This document shows, piece after piece, positions 18,816 through 27,066 of a stretch of DNA of 51,716 nt. Every line of letters starts with the position of its first letter. The first letter of the stretch is position 1. The notes beneath the pieces were generated by a model that was given only the letters and a program-made list of their open reading frames with translations, did no database searches and was not told the origin of the DNA. A program made the translations under genes and the position numbers. Source of the stretch: Palsa-506 sp963836355 (GTDB taxonomy: Bacteria; Actinomycetota; Actinomycetes; Streptosporangiales; Streptosporangiaceae); contig CAWIJO010000003.1 of NCBI GenBank assembly GCA_963836355.1, forward strand, positions 1 through 51,716. The letters run 5' to 3'.

Positions 18816-19357
18816 CAGGCATCTCCTCACGCCATCCGGGACACGGCGGGATGCCCGGGGACCTCGGTCGGGAACCGAAATTCTGACCGGCGTGCTCGAA
18901 GCACAGTGCGCGACCCGTCAAGGTCAAGGCCCCGGCGCCAGACTTACATACGGGCTCAGGTACCAAGGAACAGCCGGCGTCGTCGGGCAGCCCGCCCCGA
19001 TTTTCACGGCGGCACGACGTCCCCCGCAGGGATATCAGGACTTACATGAACCCGCGACCTCTGGGTTATGAGCCAAGACGGCAGAGTTCACCCGGTACGG
19101 TAACTCACACACATGGCCAGCACGCTCTGGCAGTCGGGAGCACGGGCAGGCTGGAAGCCCTGCGGAGTTGACCACCCCGCGCATGGCGGAGAGCAGGCGC
19201 TCCGCTTCTATGGCCCGCGAACCCGTGGTGCCTCCCTGAATCGCTCCGGCGGGTCCGGAGGCTCCACCATGAGGGATTCCCGGCACACAAGGGCATCGAC
19301 TATCCGCCGATGGTGCTCTGAGTGCAGCCCGGGTGGACTGCGGTTGCCACTTGGGTC
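18816..19357. other. Intergenic stretch without a convincing gene
   Basis: Short frames exist on both strands but none has family signatures or a supported start. The only recognisable content is a tRNA-Met-like fragment (19047-19076). Confidence 0.5.
19047..19076 (-). other. tRNA-Met(CAT)-like 3' fragment, probable attachment-site remnant
   Basis: The minus strand reads TTGGCTCATAACCCAGAGG followed by TCGCGGGTTCA. This matches the anticodon arm (CAT anticodon), variable loop and start of the T arm of an actinobacterial tRNA-Met. The acceptor strand and the 5' half are absent, so it is not a functional tRNA. Such 3' fragments are typical attL/attR cores left by integrases that use tRNA genes. 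It lies 280 bp beyond the last gene of the chaperone/NB-ARC island. Confidence 0.6.
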
Positions 19358-19858
19358 TCAGCCGCTGCCGCTGAGATCGAGTTTCGCGGCGTTGAGAAAC
19401 GCATTGAGAGCGCCGCGGACATCTTCGACGCGGTCCGCTTGCATCGCCTCACCCAACAGCTCCGCCTGATCCCGAACGTCGCTCGGAGCCATCAGTACAG
19501 TCTCGACCACCTTCGCGAGGATTGCCGCCCTGGTGCTGTTCACCGCCTGTTCTGCGCTGGCCAGCGCTTTTTGATCCTCGGGATCGAACTCGGCAGCCAT
19601 TCCCATTAGGTCGGCCCTCTCCCGGCTGCGTTCCACGAAGACCCTGACCAGCCCGATGAGTTGTACGTAGACGACGCGGCGTTCAGCTACGAATCTGCGC
19701 GCGTCTTCCCGCTCCGCCGCCCGCAGGGTGGCCCGCTCGGCTGCCTCGCCGCTCAGGACGATCTGTCGTTCGGCGTTACGCCCCTGCCACCAAGCGCCGA
19801 GAGCAATGCCGCTGAGAGCAGATATCGCCGGAATCGCCAATTCCCACCAGCGCGCCAC
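19358..19858 (-). CDS. Small membrane-anchored protein, last gene of the island
   Basis: A 166-residue protein with a GTG start. Residues about 5-24 (WELAIPAISALSGIALGAWW) form one N-terminal transmembrane helix, followed by a charged helical, coiled-coil-like body (residues 30-110) and an Ala-rich helical end. This looks like a membrane-tethered helical protein. No enzymatic motif is visible and I do not recognise the family. It follows the WD40 gene by 120 nt, a gap holding a perfect palindrome, so it may be transcribed separately or after partial termination. It is the distal gene of the minus-strand island. Confidence 0.6.
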   Translation of the reverse strand: MARWWELAIPAISALSGIALGAWWQGRNAERQIVLSGEAAERATLRAAEREDARRFVAERRVVYVQLIGLVRVFVERSRERADLMGMAAEFDPEDQKALASAEQAVNSTRAAILAKVVETVLMAPSDVRDQAELLGEAMQADRVEDVRGALNAFLNAAKLDLSGSG

Positions 19859-19924
19859 GCTCGTTATCCTCTCTCATCGCCGCTCCCGTGCCGGGCACGG
19901 CACAGTCGCCGAACCCACAGTCCG

Positions 19925-19957
19925 CCGTCGTTATCCTCCGGTGGAGGATAACGACGG
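19925..19957. repeat. Perfect 15-bp-arm palindrome (RIT-like scar or terminator)
   Basis: Arms CCGTCGTTATCCTCC and GGAGGATAACGACGG flank GGT. As a hairpin it could stall transcription between the WD40 gene and the last island gene, but no U-tract follows on the minus strand. Its layout, hexamer CCGTCG, a TTAT...ATAA core, inverted hexamer CGACGG, copies that of the palindromic blocks at RIT ends, although the core is 21 rather than 20 bp. An 11-bp piece (TCGTTATCCTC) recurs at 19861-19871. Confidence 0.6.
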
Positions 19958-19978
19958 AAGATTGGCGCTTCTCGCCGA

Positions 19979-22576
19979 TTAGACCAGAGTCAACAGGTAT
20001 CCACCGGCGACACCGGCCACGCACAGGTGACGCGCTGAGGGCAGCCAGCCGACATCGCTGAGAGTTTGTGGAATCCGGATCCCGGTAATCGCCTGTCCCC
20101 GGCGGGGATCCCAGACCGTGACCGTCCCGTCCCAACCAGCCGTGACAAGCCCGCTGCCGTCGGGACTGGCGCGGCACACCGTGATCGCGTTATCCATCCG
20201 GGTGAGGACTGCCGGGGACTGGCCGGGACCGAGGATGGCGAGCGTGCCGGCCTTGGGGTCAGTGACGGCCGCCGTCCACTTTCCTGCCGGGCTGACGGCC
20301 AGGTGTTCGATGCCGCCGCTCAGCTGGATCCGCGCGACCCCTCGTGATCTGTTCATGGTGGGGTGGAAGGTCACCAGGCCTGCGCGGTCACCGAGGATGA
20401 CCGATTCTCCGTCGGCGCTCGACGTCACGGCCGACATACCTGCGGCCATGCCAGTCATCCGCTGGGTCGCCCATCGGCTGCCGGATTTGAGCAGGTACGC
20501 CTGTTTGTCGGCAGCGACCGCCAGCCATCTGCCCTGCGGATCCGCCGCGCAGACGATCGCTCCGGGCAGATCCAGCGATTCGGTATGGACCAGCCGACCG
20601 CTCGACGGCTCGCCCACCGTCAGGAGCCCGGCTGCATCGACTGTCGCTACCCAGGTTCGCGCTGACCGGCCGGGGGTGGCGGATGCCACGATCTGGTGGC
20701 CGTGGCCCGGCCACGTCCAGCGGCGGGTGCCGGTGCGGGCATCCGAGACATAGACGGCGCCGTCGTCGTCCGCGCTCACGATCCACCGGCCGTCCGCCGT
20801 TATCTCACAGGTGAAGACCAATCCATTGAGGAATTGGACGTTCTCATGGCTCAGTACGGAAAACCGTTCCCGCCCGCTCGCCGTGTCGATGACGTGAACG
20901 GTGCGCTGGCTGTCGACGAGCGCCACCCAGGTGCCGTCGGGCCCGCTGCGGCAGGCGACAGCAGGGAAGGCAATATCCAGCGCGCCGTTGCCGACGCCGT
21001 CCGCCTGGACGGGCCATACCCGGACATCGCCTCGGAGGTCGCCGGTGGCGAACCAGCTGCCGTCGCCGCCGGCCGCGCCGGCGGTCACGGGACCGCGGTG
21101 AGATCCCAGCTGACGGACCGGGTCAGCGGCGCCGGGACGGCACAGGTGGACCTCGCCCAGGTTGTAAGCCACCTCCGTTCCGATCGCGACCCACTCAGCG
21201 CCGGGGCCGCGGACGACGGTCCCGAGCTTGCCGCTGACGTTTGCCCGGTGCCCCCAGTCCCGGGACCGGCCGAGAGTCTCGATCCTTGACCAGGTGGACA
21301 CCGTGCCCTTCCGGCGATCGTCCTCCTCCTTGGTGATCATCCTCAGCATGCCGGAGCCGTCCGGGGCCACTGCCCACGCAGAGATCCAGCTGGTCTCCTC
21401 GCGGCCGCTGACCACGCCCCGGACACGGTTCCTGAGCTGGGGAAAACGGCTGGTGGCCGCCAGCCAGCCCTGGGCGATCATGCGTACGGCAAGGCCAGAG
21501 AGCGGATCCCACTCGACGACGTCATCCCGGATATTTCCGATGACACCGCCGGAGGGAGAAAGAGCCTGCGGCACGAAGTCGTTGCGGGAGTGCAGGGGAA
21601 GCCCGTCCGGCAGACGCCAGACAGAGGTCACTACCGGGTGGAAGTGCCGGAACAAGCAGAGCATGATCCAGCGCTCCGCCGGATCGATGAGCATCGGCCC
21701 CGGCGAGTCGTTGGGATCGTCCGTGATATTGCCGCCCAGGCGCTGAATCGGCTGCCTGGTGGCCATGTCCCAGACGTACACGGCGCCGTCGAAGCTCGCC
21801 GTTGCGAAAAATCGCCCGGAGTCGAAGAATGCGCAACGCTCTACTGCATAGTCGTGCGGGATCTTCAGGTCCACTTTGGTCGTTGGCAGCCAGCCGTCCG
21901 GCTCAGTGACCCAGAGGATCAGGCCGCCCCGGCTGTCTGCGGTGACCACGGCCTGGCCAGTGGGCGACACAGCCGCCGCCGTGATCGCATCCGAATGGCC
22001 GGATAGGGTAGCGACCCGTGTCAGCGAGTCACTGGTCAGGATGCGGAGATCACCTCCGTCGGTCCCGGCGAGCAGCAGCGGCCTGCCGGGGAACGAGCAC
22101 AGCTCGGTGATCTTGCTGCCAACGTTCGCGACTCCGCCAAGCGCCGGGACGTCGTCGGGCATGGGCCAGACCGGGACGAGCAAGGGCACCAGCTCGCTGC
22201 TGGCGGTGGACTGGAGGACGGCCGACCGAACAGGCCCCTCGGGCAGTCGGGAGAGGATGGTGCTGTTCAGCGCGCTGGGCGGGTCGAGCGGGCCGAGCAC
22301 CCCAGCTGACCGCCGCACTGCCGCCCGAAGCTCGCGGACCGCCGGATCCGAGTCCAGACGGCTCAGGTCTTCGTCGAGCCCGGCCACGCCCTCGTCGGTG
22401 AGCTTGCCACGAATCCAGCTGAGGTCTAGCAACAGCTCCCGCAACTCGTCCAGGCCCCCGACCCGCTCGAGCTGCTCCGCGTAAGTCTTCACGAAGTAGC
22501 GTTCGAAGTCATCCACTACTGGCTCAGCCCGCCGTGGGACCGGGGACGACGGCGTCGGCGGCCCAGGCTCAGCCAC
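19979..22576 (-). CDS. WD40 beta-propeller protein paired with the NB-ARC ATPase
   Basis: An 865-residue protein with a GTG start. Residues about 25-130 are helical (YFVKTYAEQLERVGGLDELR, then DLSWIRGKL), resembling the linker that joins NB-ARC and WD40 parts in actinobacterial Apaf-1-like proteins. The remaining 700 or so residues are WD repeats, for example VATLSGHSDAITAAAVSPTG, ADSRGGLILWV and TAGWDGTVTVWDPRRG, enough for two propellers. WD40 domains in such proteins serve as ligand sensors. The gene overlaps the NB-ARC gene by 61 nt in another frame, so the receptor is either split in two subunits or joined by a frameshift. No signal peptide is visible; it should be cytoplasmic. Confidence 0.9.
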   Translation of the reverse strand: MAEPGPPTPSSPVPRRAEPVVDDFERYFVKTYAEQLERVGGLDELRELLLDLSWIRGKLTDEGVAGLDEDLSRLDSDPAVRELRAAVRRSAGVLGPLDPPSALNSTILSRLPEGPVRSAVLQSTASSELVPLLVPVWPMPDDVPALGGVANVGSKITELCSFPGRPLLLAGTDGGDLRILTSDSLTRVATLSGHSDAITAAAVSPTGQAVVTADSRGGLILWVTEPDGWLPTTKVDLKIPHDYAVERCAFFDSGRFFATASFDGAVYVWDMATRQPIQRLGGNITDDPNDSPGPMLIDPAERWIMLCLFRHFHPVVTSVWRLPDGLPLHSRNDFVPQALSPSGGVIGNIRDDVVEWDPLSGLAVRMIAQGWLAATSRFPQLRNRVRGVVSGREETSWISAWAVAPDGSGMLRMITKEEDDRRKGTVSTWSRIETLGRSRDWGHRANVSGKLGTVVRGPGAEWVAIGTEVAYNLGEVHLCRPGAADPVRQLGSHRGPVTAGAAGGDGSWFATGDLRGDVRVWPVQADGVGNGALDIAFPAVACRSGPDGTWVALVDSQRTVHVIDTASGRERFSVLSHENVQFLNGLVFTCEITADGRWIVSADDDGAVYVSDARTGTRRWTWPGHGHQIVASATPGRSARTWVATVDAAGLLTVGEPSSGRLVHTESLDLPGAIVCAADPQGRWLAVAADKQAYLLKSGSRWATQRMTGMAAGMSAVTSSADGESVILGDRAGLVTFHPTMNRSRGVARIQLSGGIEHLAVSPAGKWTAAVTDPKAGTLAILGPGQSPAVLTRMDNAITVCRASPDGSGLVTAGWDGTVTVWDPRRGQAITGIRIPQTLSDVGWLPSARHLCVAGVAGGYLLTLV

Positions 22577-23667
22577 TGGTTATGCCACTCCTGCCGGCGC
22601 TGCTCGCCGACATGTAGGCGCAGATACCCCAGGACGACGTCGTGCAGCTGAATCTGAGCCGGATTCAGCTGGTACCTCAGGATGAGCGAAAGCACGGCGA
22701 GTTCCTGGCAGAGCCGGCGGACATCGGATGGGGCCATCCCCCCGGTCTCGCCCCACCACTCCTCCAGCACACCGACCGGAATAGGCTCGTTGTCGCGGAA
22801 GATGGAGAGTTCCAAATACCGGCGGTAGTCGCCTGGCCGCCCGGTTCGCTTCAGGAACTCAAGGCTGACCGCCAGCGTAGCCTGTACCGCATCCGAGCGG
22901 GATTGCAGCCGGATGGGATCAAACGCGATCGGGCCAGCCAAGCGGAGCCTCTGCTCGGCCTCCACCAGCGCGTCCGACGTAGAGTTTCCCTGGTTGTTGA
23001 CGAGCATGTTCAGCGTGCCGTTGATCAGGGCGAGCAGGATTGGCCAGCGGTCGGTCGCCGCCAGCAGCGGGGCGACCTGCTCGTCTGGCACCGTCGGCAG
23101 GTTGGCGAGAAGCAGCGCCTTGGCCTCGTCGGGTTCCATCGCATCCACCCTGACCCACGGGATCCCAGGTGGCGTCACGTCCCAGTTCCGGCTGGTCACA
23201 AGCCGGGCGCATGACGGCGCCCCAATCAGAAACGGGCTGAGCTGGCCGACCGTCCACACATCGTCCACGACCAGCAGGCATCTCTTGTCGCCCAGGATCG
23301 CCCCGAGTGCTTTTCCCGCCTTATCCGGGTCGGTGACGAGTAGCGATTCCCCCGTGAGGACCTGGACGATCTCGCTGATCTTCACCGGCAGGCGAGCCTC
23401 TGAACCGCCATCCCCGATCGTCACCCAGATAATGCCCCCAGGAAAGCCCCGGTTGGTGCGCGGATCGGCGCAAATCATCTCGGCCAAGGTAGTCTTTCCG
23501 AACCCGGCAGTACCCCGCAGGGCTGCGGTAAGCGCCACCGTCTGCTGCTGATCGCTGGCAAGGATTTCCACCACGCTGTCCGCGAGCTCCGGGCGGGGAA
23601 TCTTGATCTTGTTCGAGAAGGGCACCATCATGGGGCGGCCCGCGTCGAGCGGGGGAGATCCGGTCAT
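22516..23667 (-). CDS. NB-ARC (Apaf-1-like) STAND ATPase without an effector domain
   Basis: A 383-residue protein with P-loop GTAGFGKTTLAE (residues about 51-62), Walker B CLLVVDDVW (about 130-138), sensor LVTSRNWD, a WPILLALI element in place of GLPLA, and an MHD-like HDVVLGYLRLH (about residue 345) in the winged helix. These are the switch elements of STAND/NLR proteins, which oligomerise on sensing a trigger. No N-terminal effector (TIR, protease, nuclease) precedes the ATPase, so effector function must come from a partner. The C-terminal basic tail overlaps the WD40 gene by 61 nt. The upstream gap to the small Cys gene is 111 nt. Confidence 0.9.
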   Translation of the reverse strand: MTGSPPLDAGRPMMVPFSNKIKIPRPELADSVVEILASDQQQTVALTAALRGTAGFGKTTLAEMICADPRTNRGFPGGIIWVTIGDGGSEARLPVKISEIVQVLTGESLLVTDPDKAGKALGAILGDKRCLLVVDDVWTVGQLSPFLIGAPSCARLVTSRNWDVTPPGIPWVRVDAMEPDEAKALLLANLPTVPDEQVAPLLAATDRWPILLALINGTLNMLVNNQGNSTSDALVEAEQRLRLAGPIAFDPIRLQSRSDAVQATLAVSLEFLKRTGRPGDYRRYLELSIFRDNEPIPVGVLEEWWGETGGMAPSDVRRLCQELAVLSLILRYQLNPAQIQLHDVVLGYLRLHVGEQRRQEWHNQWLSLGRRRRRPRSHGGLSQ

Positions 23668-23778
23668 CGCTGTCCTGCTTTCAGTCCGGGCTGAGGGTAC
23701 TGCCGTGACCGCCAGCTGCAGAAACCTTCAGCTCCGGCGATTCCTCCACCGGACGGAGGGACTCCCTTCCGGGGGTTC

Positions 23779-23976
23779 TCAGGCCGCATGACGGGTGATG
23801 CAGTTATTGCATCTGAAAATGCGCCAAGTGGTCATGAGGCCGCCCCGAAGGACTCCGTACCTGCTGATGGCAGTGTGGGCATACACCGAGCAGGTTGGGG
23901 TCTGCACGCAGAGTCCCCGCCTGCGGTCCGGGTTCGCCTGCCAAGCCTCGATCATCCGCAGCATGCTCGCCTTCAT
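23779..23976 (-). CDS. Small Cys-containing (zinc-ribbon-like) protein
   Basis: A 65-residue protein. Its ATG overlaps the stop of the VirD4-like gene in ATGA, so translation is probably coupled. It contains GLCVQTPTCSVYAH and, 25 residues on, FRCNNCITRH, four Cys that could form one zinc ribbon, plus flanking His. The N-terminus (MKASMLRMIEAWQ) is helical. I do not recognise the family. Its position between the ATPase and the NB-ARC gene suggests an adaptor or regulator of the island; this is inference. Confidence 0.55.
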   Translation of the reverse strand: MKASMLRMIEAWQANPDRRRGLCVQTPTCSVYAHTAISRYGVLRGGLMTTWRIFRCNNCITRHAA

Positions 23977-25487
23977 ACATCACAGGCGTTCACCGTGAGG
24001 CGGTCGAGCTCGACCGCAATGGCACCGACACCGTCGCTCCGGGCGTGCAGGAGAGCCGGGAATCGGCCGAACGGCGGCTGCATGATCTCACGGCTGCTGA
24101 GGACCTCGGCAGTCTCACTAGACACGCTGACTGAACCGCGGCTTTTGCCGAGCTCACGGCTCACTGCCTGGCGGCGGATCTCCCGGCGCCCGAGGCGCGA
24201 CTGAAACATCGTGACGCTTGCATCAGAAGCACCCGGCAGAATCATCATCGTGTCGCAGGCATCGAACACGTTCGATCGCTCGGTTTCATTACCGAACTGA
24301 GTAACGTTCTGCGCCGCGAGGACTACTCCGGCACGCGTGGCGCGTGCGGTAGCCAGGAGGGATGGCAGGTTGATCCGGCGGGCGAGGACCGGCGCCTCAT
24401 CTAGCAGCATGACGACCGGGACTCCGCGGCTCGAACCATAGCGAGTGGCGAGCTCGGCGGACAACCGGTTGACGAGCAGGGATGCTGCGATCTCTCCCCG
24501 CTGGCGCAGGTACAGTTCAGCACCCACGACGAGAAGGCTTGGTCGGCGGAGTGCGTCGCTGAGCGAGAAGTCGGAGCGGCTGACCTGGAGGCTGACCTGG
24601 GGTGCGACGAACGGCGCGAGGCGGGTCTGGAGCTCGGCGATCATCTGAGGAGCGCTCGCGTCGTCCGCCGAGAGGAAGTCCTGGAGTTCGAGGCGAAGGC
24701 TTGCGTGCTGCGGCTTGGCGAGGCGGGTGCGGAGGACATCCCGGTGGACCGCCAGGGCCATCAGGTCGGTCAGCGTGGGGTCGGAGGCTTCGGCGAGTAG
24801 CAGCCGGAGGAGCCCGCCGAGGATCCGAAGCTCTCGGTCGAAGAAGAAACGATGGCGGGGGTCAGCTGGCTCCTCGCCCAGGATGCTGGTCTTCAGGCCC
24901 TCAACGGCAGTGAGGTCATCGGCGTCCAGGTCAGCCAGGGGGTTCCAGCTGTGCCGACCACGCGAGGGGTCGGTCGACCAGTGGTAGAAGGGTATGGCCA
25001 GGCCTCTAGAGGAGCCTTCGCTGAAGATCCTGATGGCGTTGACTAGGTCACCGGTGACATCGAGGACCACCACGGTCGCGCCAGCGCGCAGCAGTCTGAC
25101 TGCAAGCGGCGCGATCACACCGTAGGTTTTGCCCTTCCCCGGCGGGGCGACGACGGCGAGATGCTGGAAGAACCGTTCGACTGGCAGACGGTACGGAGCG
25201 ACAGCATTCCCGTCGGCCAAGTCGATGGCGGCGGCAAGCGTGACCCCGGCCGACCTGAGCGCCGTGGCTCTGAGGAGGCTGGCGGGAGCGAGCCCGGAAT
25301 AATCCAGCATGTCCGTTCCCGGCGGCGGCACAGGGTCACCTGGGGCGAGATACCCGCGGTTACGCACGCGGCGGGGCAGGTTATCGATGGAGTGCCGCTC
25401 GTGCGTCGCCTGCATCGACTCGGAGACCGCCCGGGTCGTGCGTCCGTACACCCGGGCCGCTCCCCATGCCATCTTCCAGCCGCTCAT
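23973..25487 (-). CDS. VirD4/TraG-like P-loop ATPase
   Basis: A 504-residue protein. Walker A is VAPPGKGKTYGV (residues about 113-123), followed by VVVLDVTGDLVNAI. Walker B is VVMLLDEAPVLARRINL (about 350-365), followed by ARATRAGVVLAAQNVTQFGN, the pattern of the TraM-recognition domain of type IV coupling proteins and related pumps. There is no strong N-terminal transmembrane pair, unlike true VirD4, so it is probably soluble or recruited to the membrane by a partner. It follows the Pro-rich gene by 10 nt. No relaxase or type IV secretion genes lie nearby, so a role outside conjugation (DNA or protein translocation in defence) is likely. Confidence 0.85.
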   Translation of the reverse strand: MSGWKMAWGAARVYGRTTRAVSESMQATHERHSIDNLPRRVRNRGYLAPGDPVPPPGTDMLDYSGLAPASLLRATALRSAGVTLAAAIDLADGNAVAPYRLPVERFFQHLAVVAPPGKGKTYGVIAPLAVRLLRAGATVVVLDVTGDLVNAIRIFSEGSSRGLAIPFYHWSTDPSRGRHSWNPLADLDADDLTAVEGLKTSILGEEPADPRHRFFFDRELRILGGLLRLLLAEASDPTLTDLMALAVHRDVLRTRLAKPQHASLRLELQDFLSADDASAPQMIAELQTRLAPFVAPQVSLQVSRSDFSLSDALRRPSLLVVGAELYLRQRGEIAASLLVNRLSAELATRYGSSRGVPVVMLLDEAPVLARRINLPSLLATARATRAGVVLAAQNVTQFGNETERSNVFDACDTMMILPGASDASVTMFQSRLGRREIRRQAVSRELGKSRGSVSVSSETAEVLSSREIMQPPFGRFPALLHARSDGVGAIAVELDRLTVNACDV

Positions 25488-25497
25488 CGGAGTGCTG

Positions 25498-25809
25498 TCA
25501 CCGGCGGCGTTCGGGCATCGACCGCCGCCGCTCGTCCCGCTCGTCGAGGACTGGCCTGCTCGCCTTGTCGGCTAGCCCCGTGGTCGCGGCTTTCAGCTCT
25601 CTGCTGATGTCATCCCGGATTTTCTTGTGCTTGGAAAGTCCGCCGGCCAGCTCTGCGAGATTTTTGGCTACCTCACCAGCTGCGCGGGCGGGCTCATTGC
25701 GATGGCCCTGCGGAAAGAACGTCGGTGCCTCCTCCGGCGTGACTGTCCGTTCCTCGCTGGAGGAACCAATCGGGTCGAGGTTCGGCAGCGGCGGCGGCGG
25801 TCCGTGCAA
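25498..25809 (-). CDS. Small Pro-rich and helical island protein
   Basis: About 103 residues. The N-terminal third is Pro/Ser-rich (LHGPPPPLPNLDPIG) and the rest is charged helix (GEVAKNLAELAGGLSKHKKI, DDISRELKAATTGLA) with an Arg-rich end. The start is set at TTG (25809) because GGAGG stands 6 nt upstream and it lies just after the preceding stop; an in-frame upstream ATG would overlap that gene without a ribosome site. It lies directly before the VirD4-like ATPase and may be its partner. Family not recognised. Confidence 0.6.
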   Translation of the reverse strand: MHGPPPPLPNLDPIGSSSEERTVTPEEAPTFFPQGHRNEPARAAGEVAKNLAELAGGLSKHKKIRDDISRELKAATTGLADKASRPVLDERDERRRSMPERRR

Positions 25810-25820
25810 CGGTGGCCTCC

Positions 25821-27065
25821 TCAGAAGTTGAACAGTTTCGACACGTCTATTTCCGGCCACTGGCCCGGCTGCTGCTGCCAGGGCAGTTTGGATTTCTCAT
25901 GGACCGGCCGGATGTAGGGGTTGCGCGTCACCAGGAACCAGGCCTGGTTCTGAGCCGAGACGGCACCCTTCCGCCTTTTCGGGTCCGCAAGTGATGGGCC
26001 ATCGAGCAGCACCTGCCAGGCAGGATGGGCCATCGACGAGTTGAGCAGCGGCAGGGCGATGAACAGGGTGATAAGCCCGAAGAACGCCCGCCATTGCCAG
26101 TTACCTCCGAACACGGGCTGGTCCGCGTTCGATGCCCACATCCGGTGGACGCGCACGAAATCCTCTGCTTCAGGTACGCCATCTGCGATCCAGGCGGCCG
26201 TCGCTACAACATTCTGATACTCCTGGACGGCCGCAGCCGATTTCAGCGGCAGCAGCTCCGCGGTAGCGCGTCCGATGATCATCTGGACAAGCTCGCTGCG
26301 CAAGGCGCGGTCGTCACTCGATTCCCGCACAAGTTCGACGCAGAAGCGCAGCACGGCCGCCCATGCCTCACTCTTGAACCTGATCGCGAGCTCTCGTACC
26401 CGGAATGAGGCCGATACCCGCGCCAGCCGCTTGTTTGCCTCGGCGAATACGGCGGGGATCTCATCGGAGCGATCAGCAACCGCAAGCAGCTCGATCAGGG
26501 TCAGATACCGCGGCTCAGATGGACCGATCTGCTCCAGGACCTGCCGCGCCCCGGCAATCGCAGACCCCAGAATCCGGGGGCTCAGCGCGATCCCCGGCAC
26601 GTTCTGCACGGCTTCGAGGATGACCACGGATCGCATGTCGACGAAGCGCGGGTACGTGCCCCAGCGTTCTTCGTAGCGCTGGACGCGCTCCAGTGCCTCA
26701 CGGTAGCGGTTGCGGAACAGCAGCCGTTCGAGCTCACGCCATACGTCATCAACGGACGCGGGGGCACGATCCGTCTCACTGGCCTGGAACTCGCTCTCGC
26801 CGCCGCCGGTCGCTGCCGCCCCGCGCTTGAGCGCATCCTCGCCATCGGCGATGGCCTGCAGCACGGCACCAGCAAAGCGCAAGGCATCGTCCGACCGGGC
26901 TTTTTGCTGCTTCTTCTTCCAGTACTTGCGCTTCTCCCGGATGTTGGTGCCGAGCTGCTCCGGCGGCGACGGCGGGATTCCGAAGAACTCCTCCAGGTCG
27001 CGAGGGGTCGGTACCGGCGCGAAGTCTGTCGTGCTGAGCCAGTCCAGCGCCGTCGCAGTAGCCAT
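25821..27065 (-). CDS. J-like, membrane-associated partner of the Hsp70
   Basis: A 414-residue protein. Residues about 20-85 (DLEEFFGIPPSPPEQL, REKRKYWKKKQQKA, FAGAVLQAIADGEDAL) resemble the degenerate J-like domains found beside divergent Hsp70s in actinobacteria; the HPD tripeptide is absent. Residues 110-310 are helical repeats. Residues about 320-350 include WRAFFGLITLFIALPLL, a likely membrane helix, and the C-terminus is Trp/Pro-rich. It starts one base after the Hsp70 stop. The J-like call rests on general pattern and neighbours, so it is moderate; the membrane segment suggests that it recruits the chaperone to the membrane. Confidence 0.6.
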   Translation of the reverse strand: MATATALDWLSTTDFAPVPTPRDLEEFFGIPPSPPEQLGTNIREKRKYWKKKQQKARSDDALRFAGAVLQAIADGEDALKRGAAATGGGESEFQASETDRAPASVDDVWRELERLLFRNRYREALERVQRYEERWGTYPRFVDMRSVVILEAVQNVPGIALSPRILGSAIAGARQVLEQIGPSEPRYLTLIELLAVADRSDEIPAVFAEANKRLARVSASFRVRELAIRFKSEAWAAVLRFCVELVRESSDDRALRSELVQMIIGRATAELLPLKSAAAVQEYQNVVATAAWIADGVPEAEDFVRVHRMWASNADQPVFGGNWQWRAFFGLITLFIALPLLNSSMAHPAWQVLLDGPSLADPKRRKGAVSAQNQAWFLVTRNPYIRPVHEKSKLPWQQQPGQWPEIDVSKLFNF

Positions 27066-27066
27066 C

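Noticed and set aside
19925..19957. Rho-independent terminator after the WD40 gene
   Set aside because: The hairpin is perfect but no U-tract follows on either strand. It is kept as a repeat of uncertain role.
23973..25487. Conjugation module based on the VirD4-like ATPase
   Set aside because: No relaxase, VirB-type or FtsK/TraB-type transfer genes lie in the window; its neighbours are chaperone and STAND genes.
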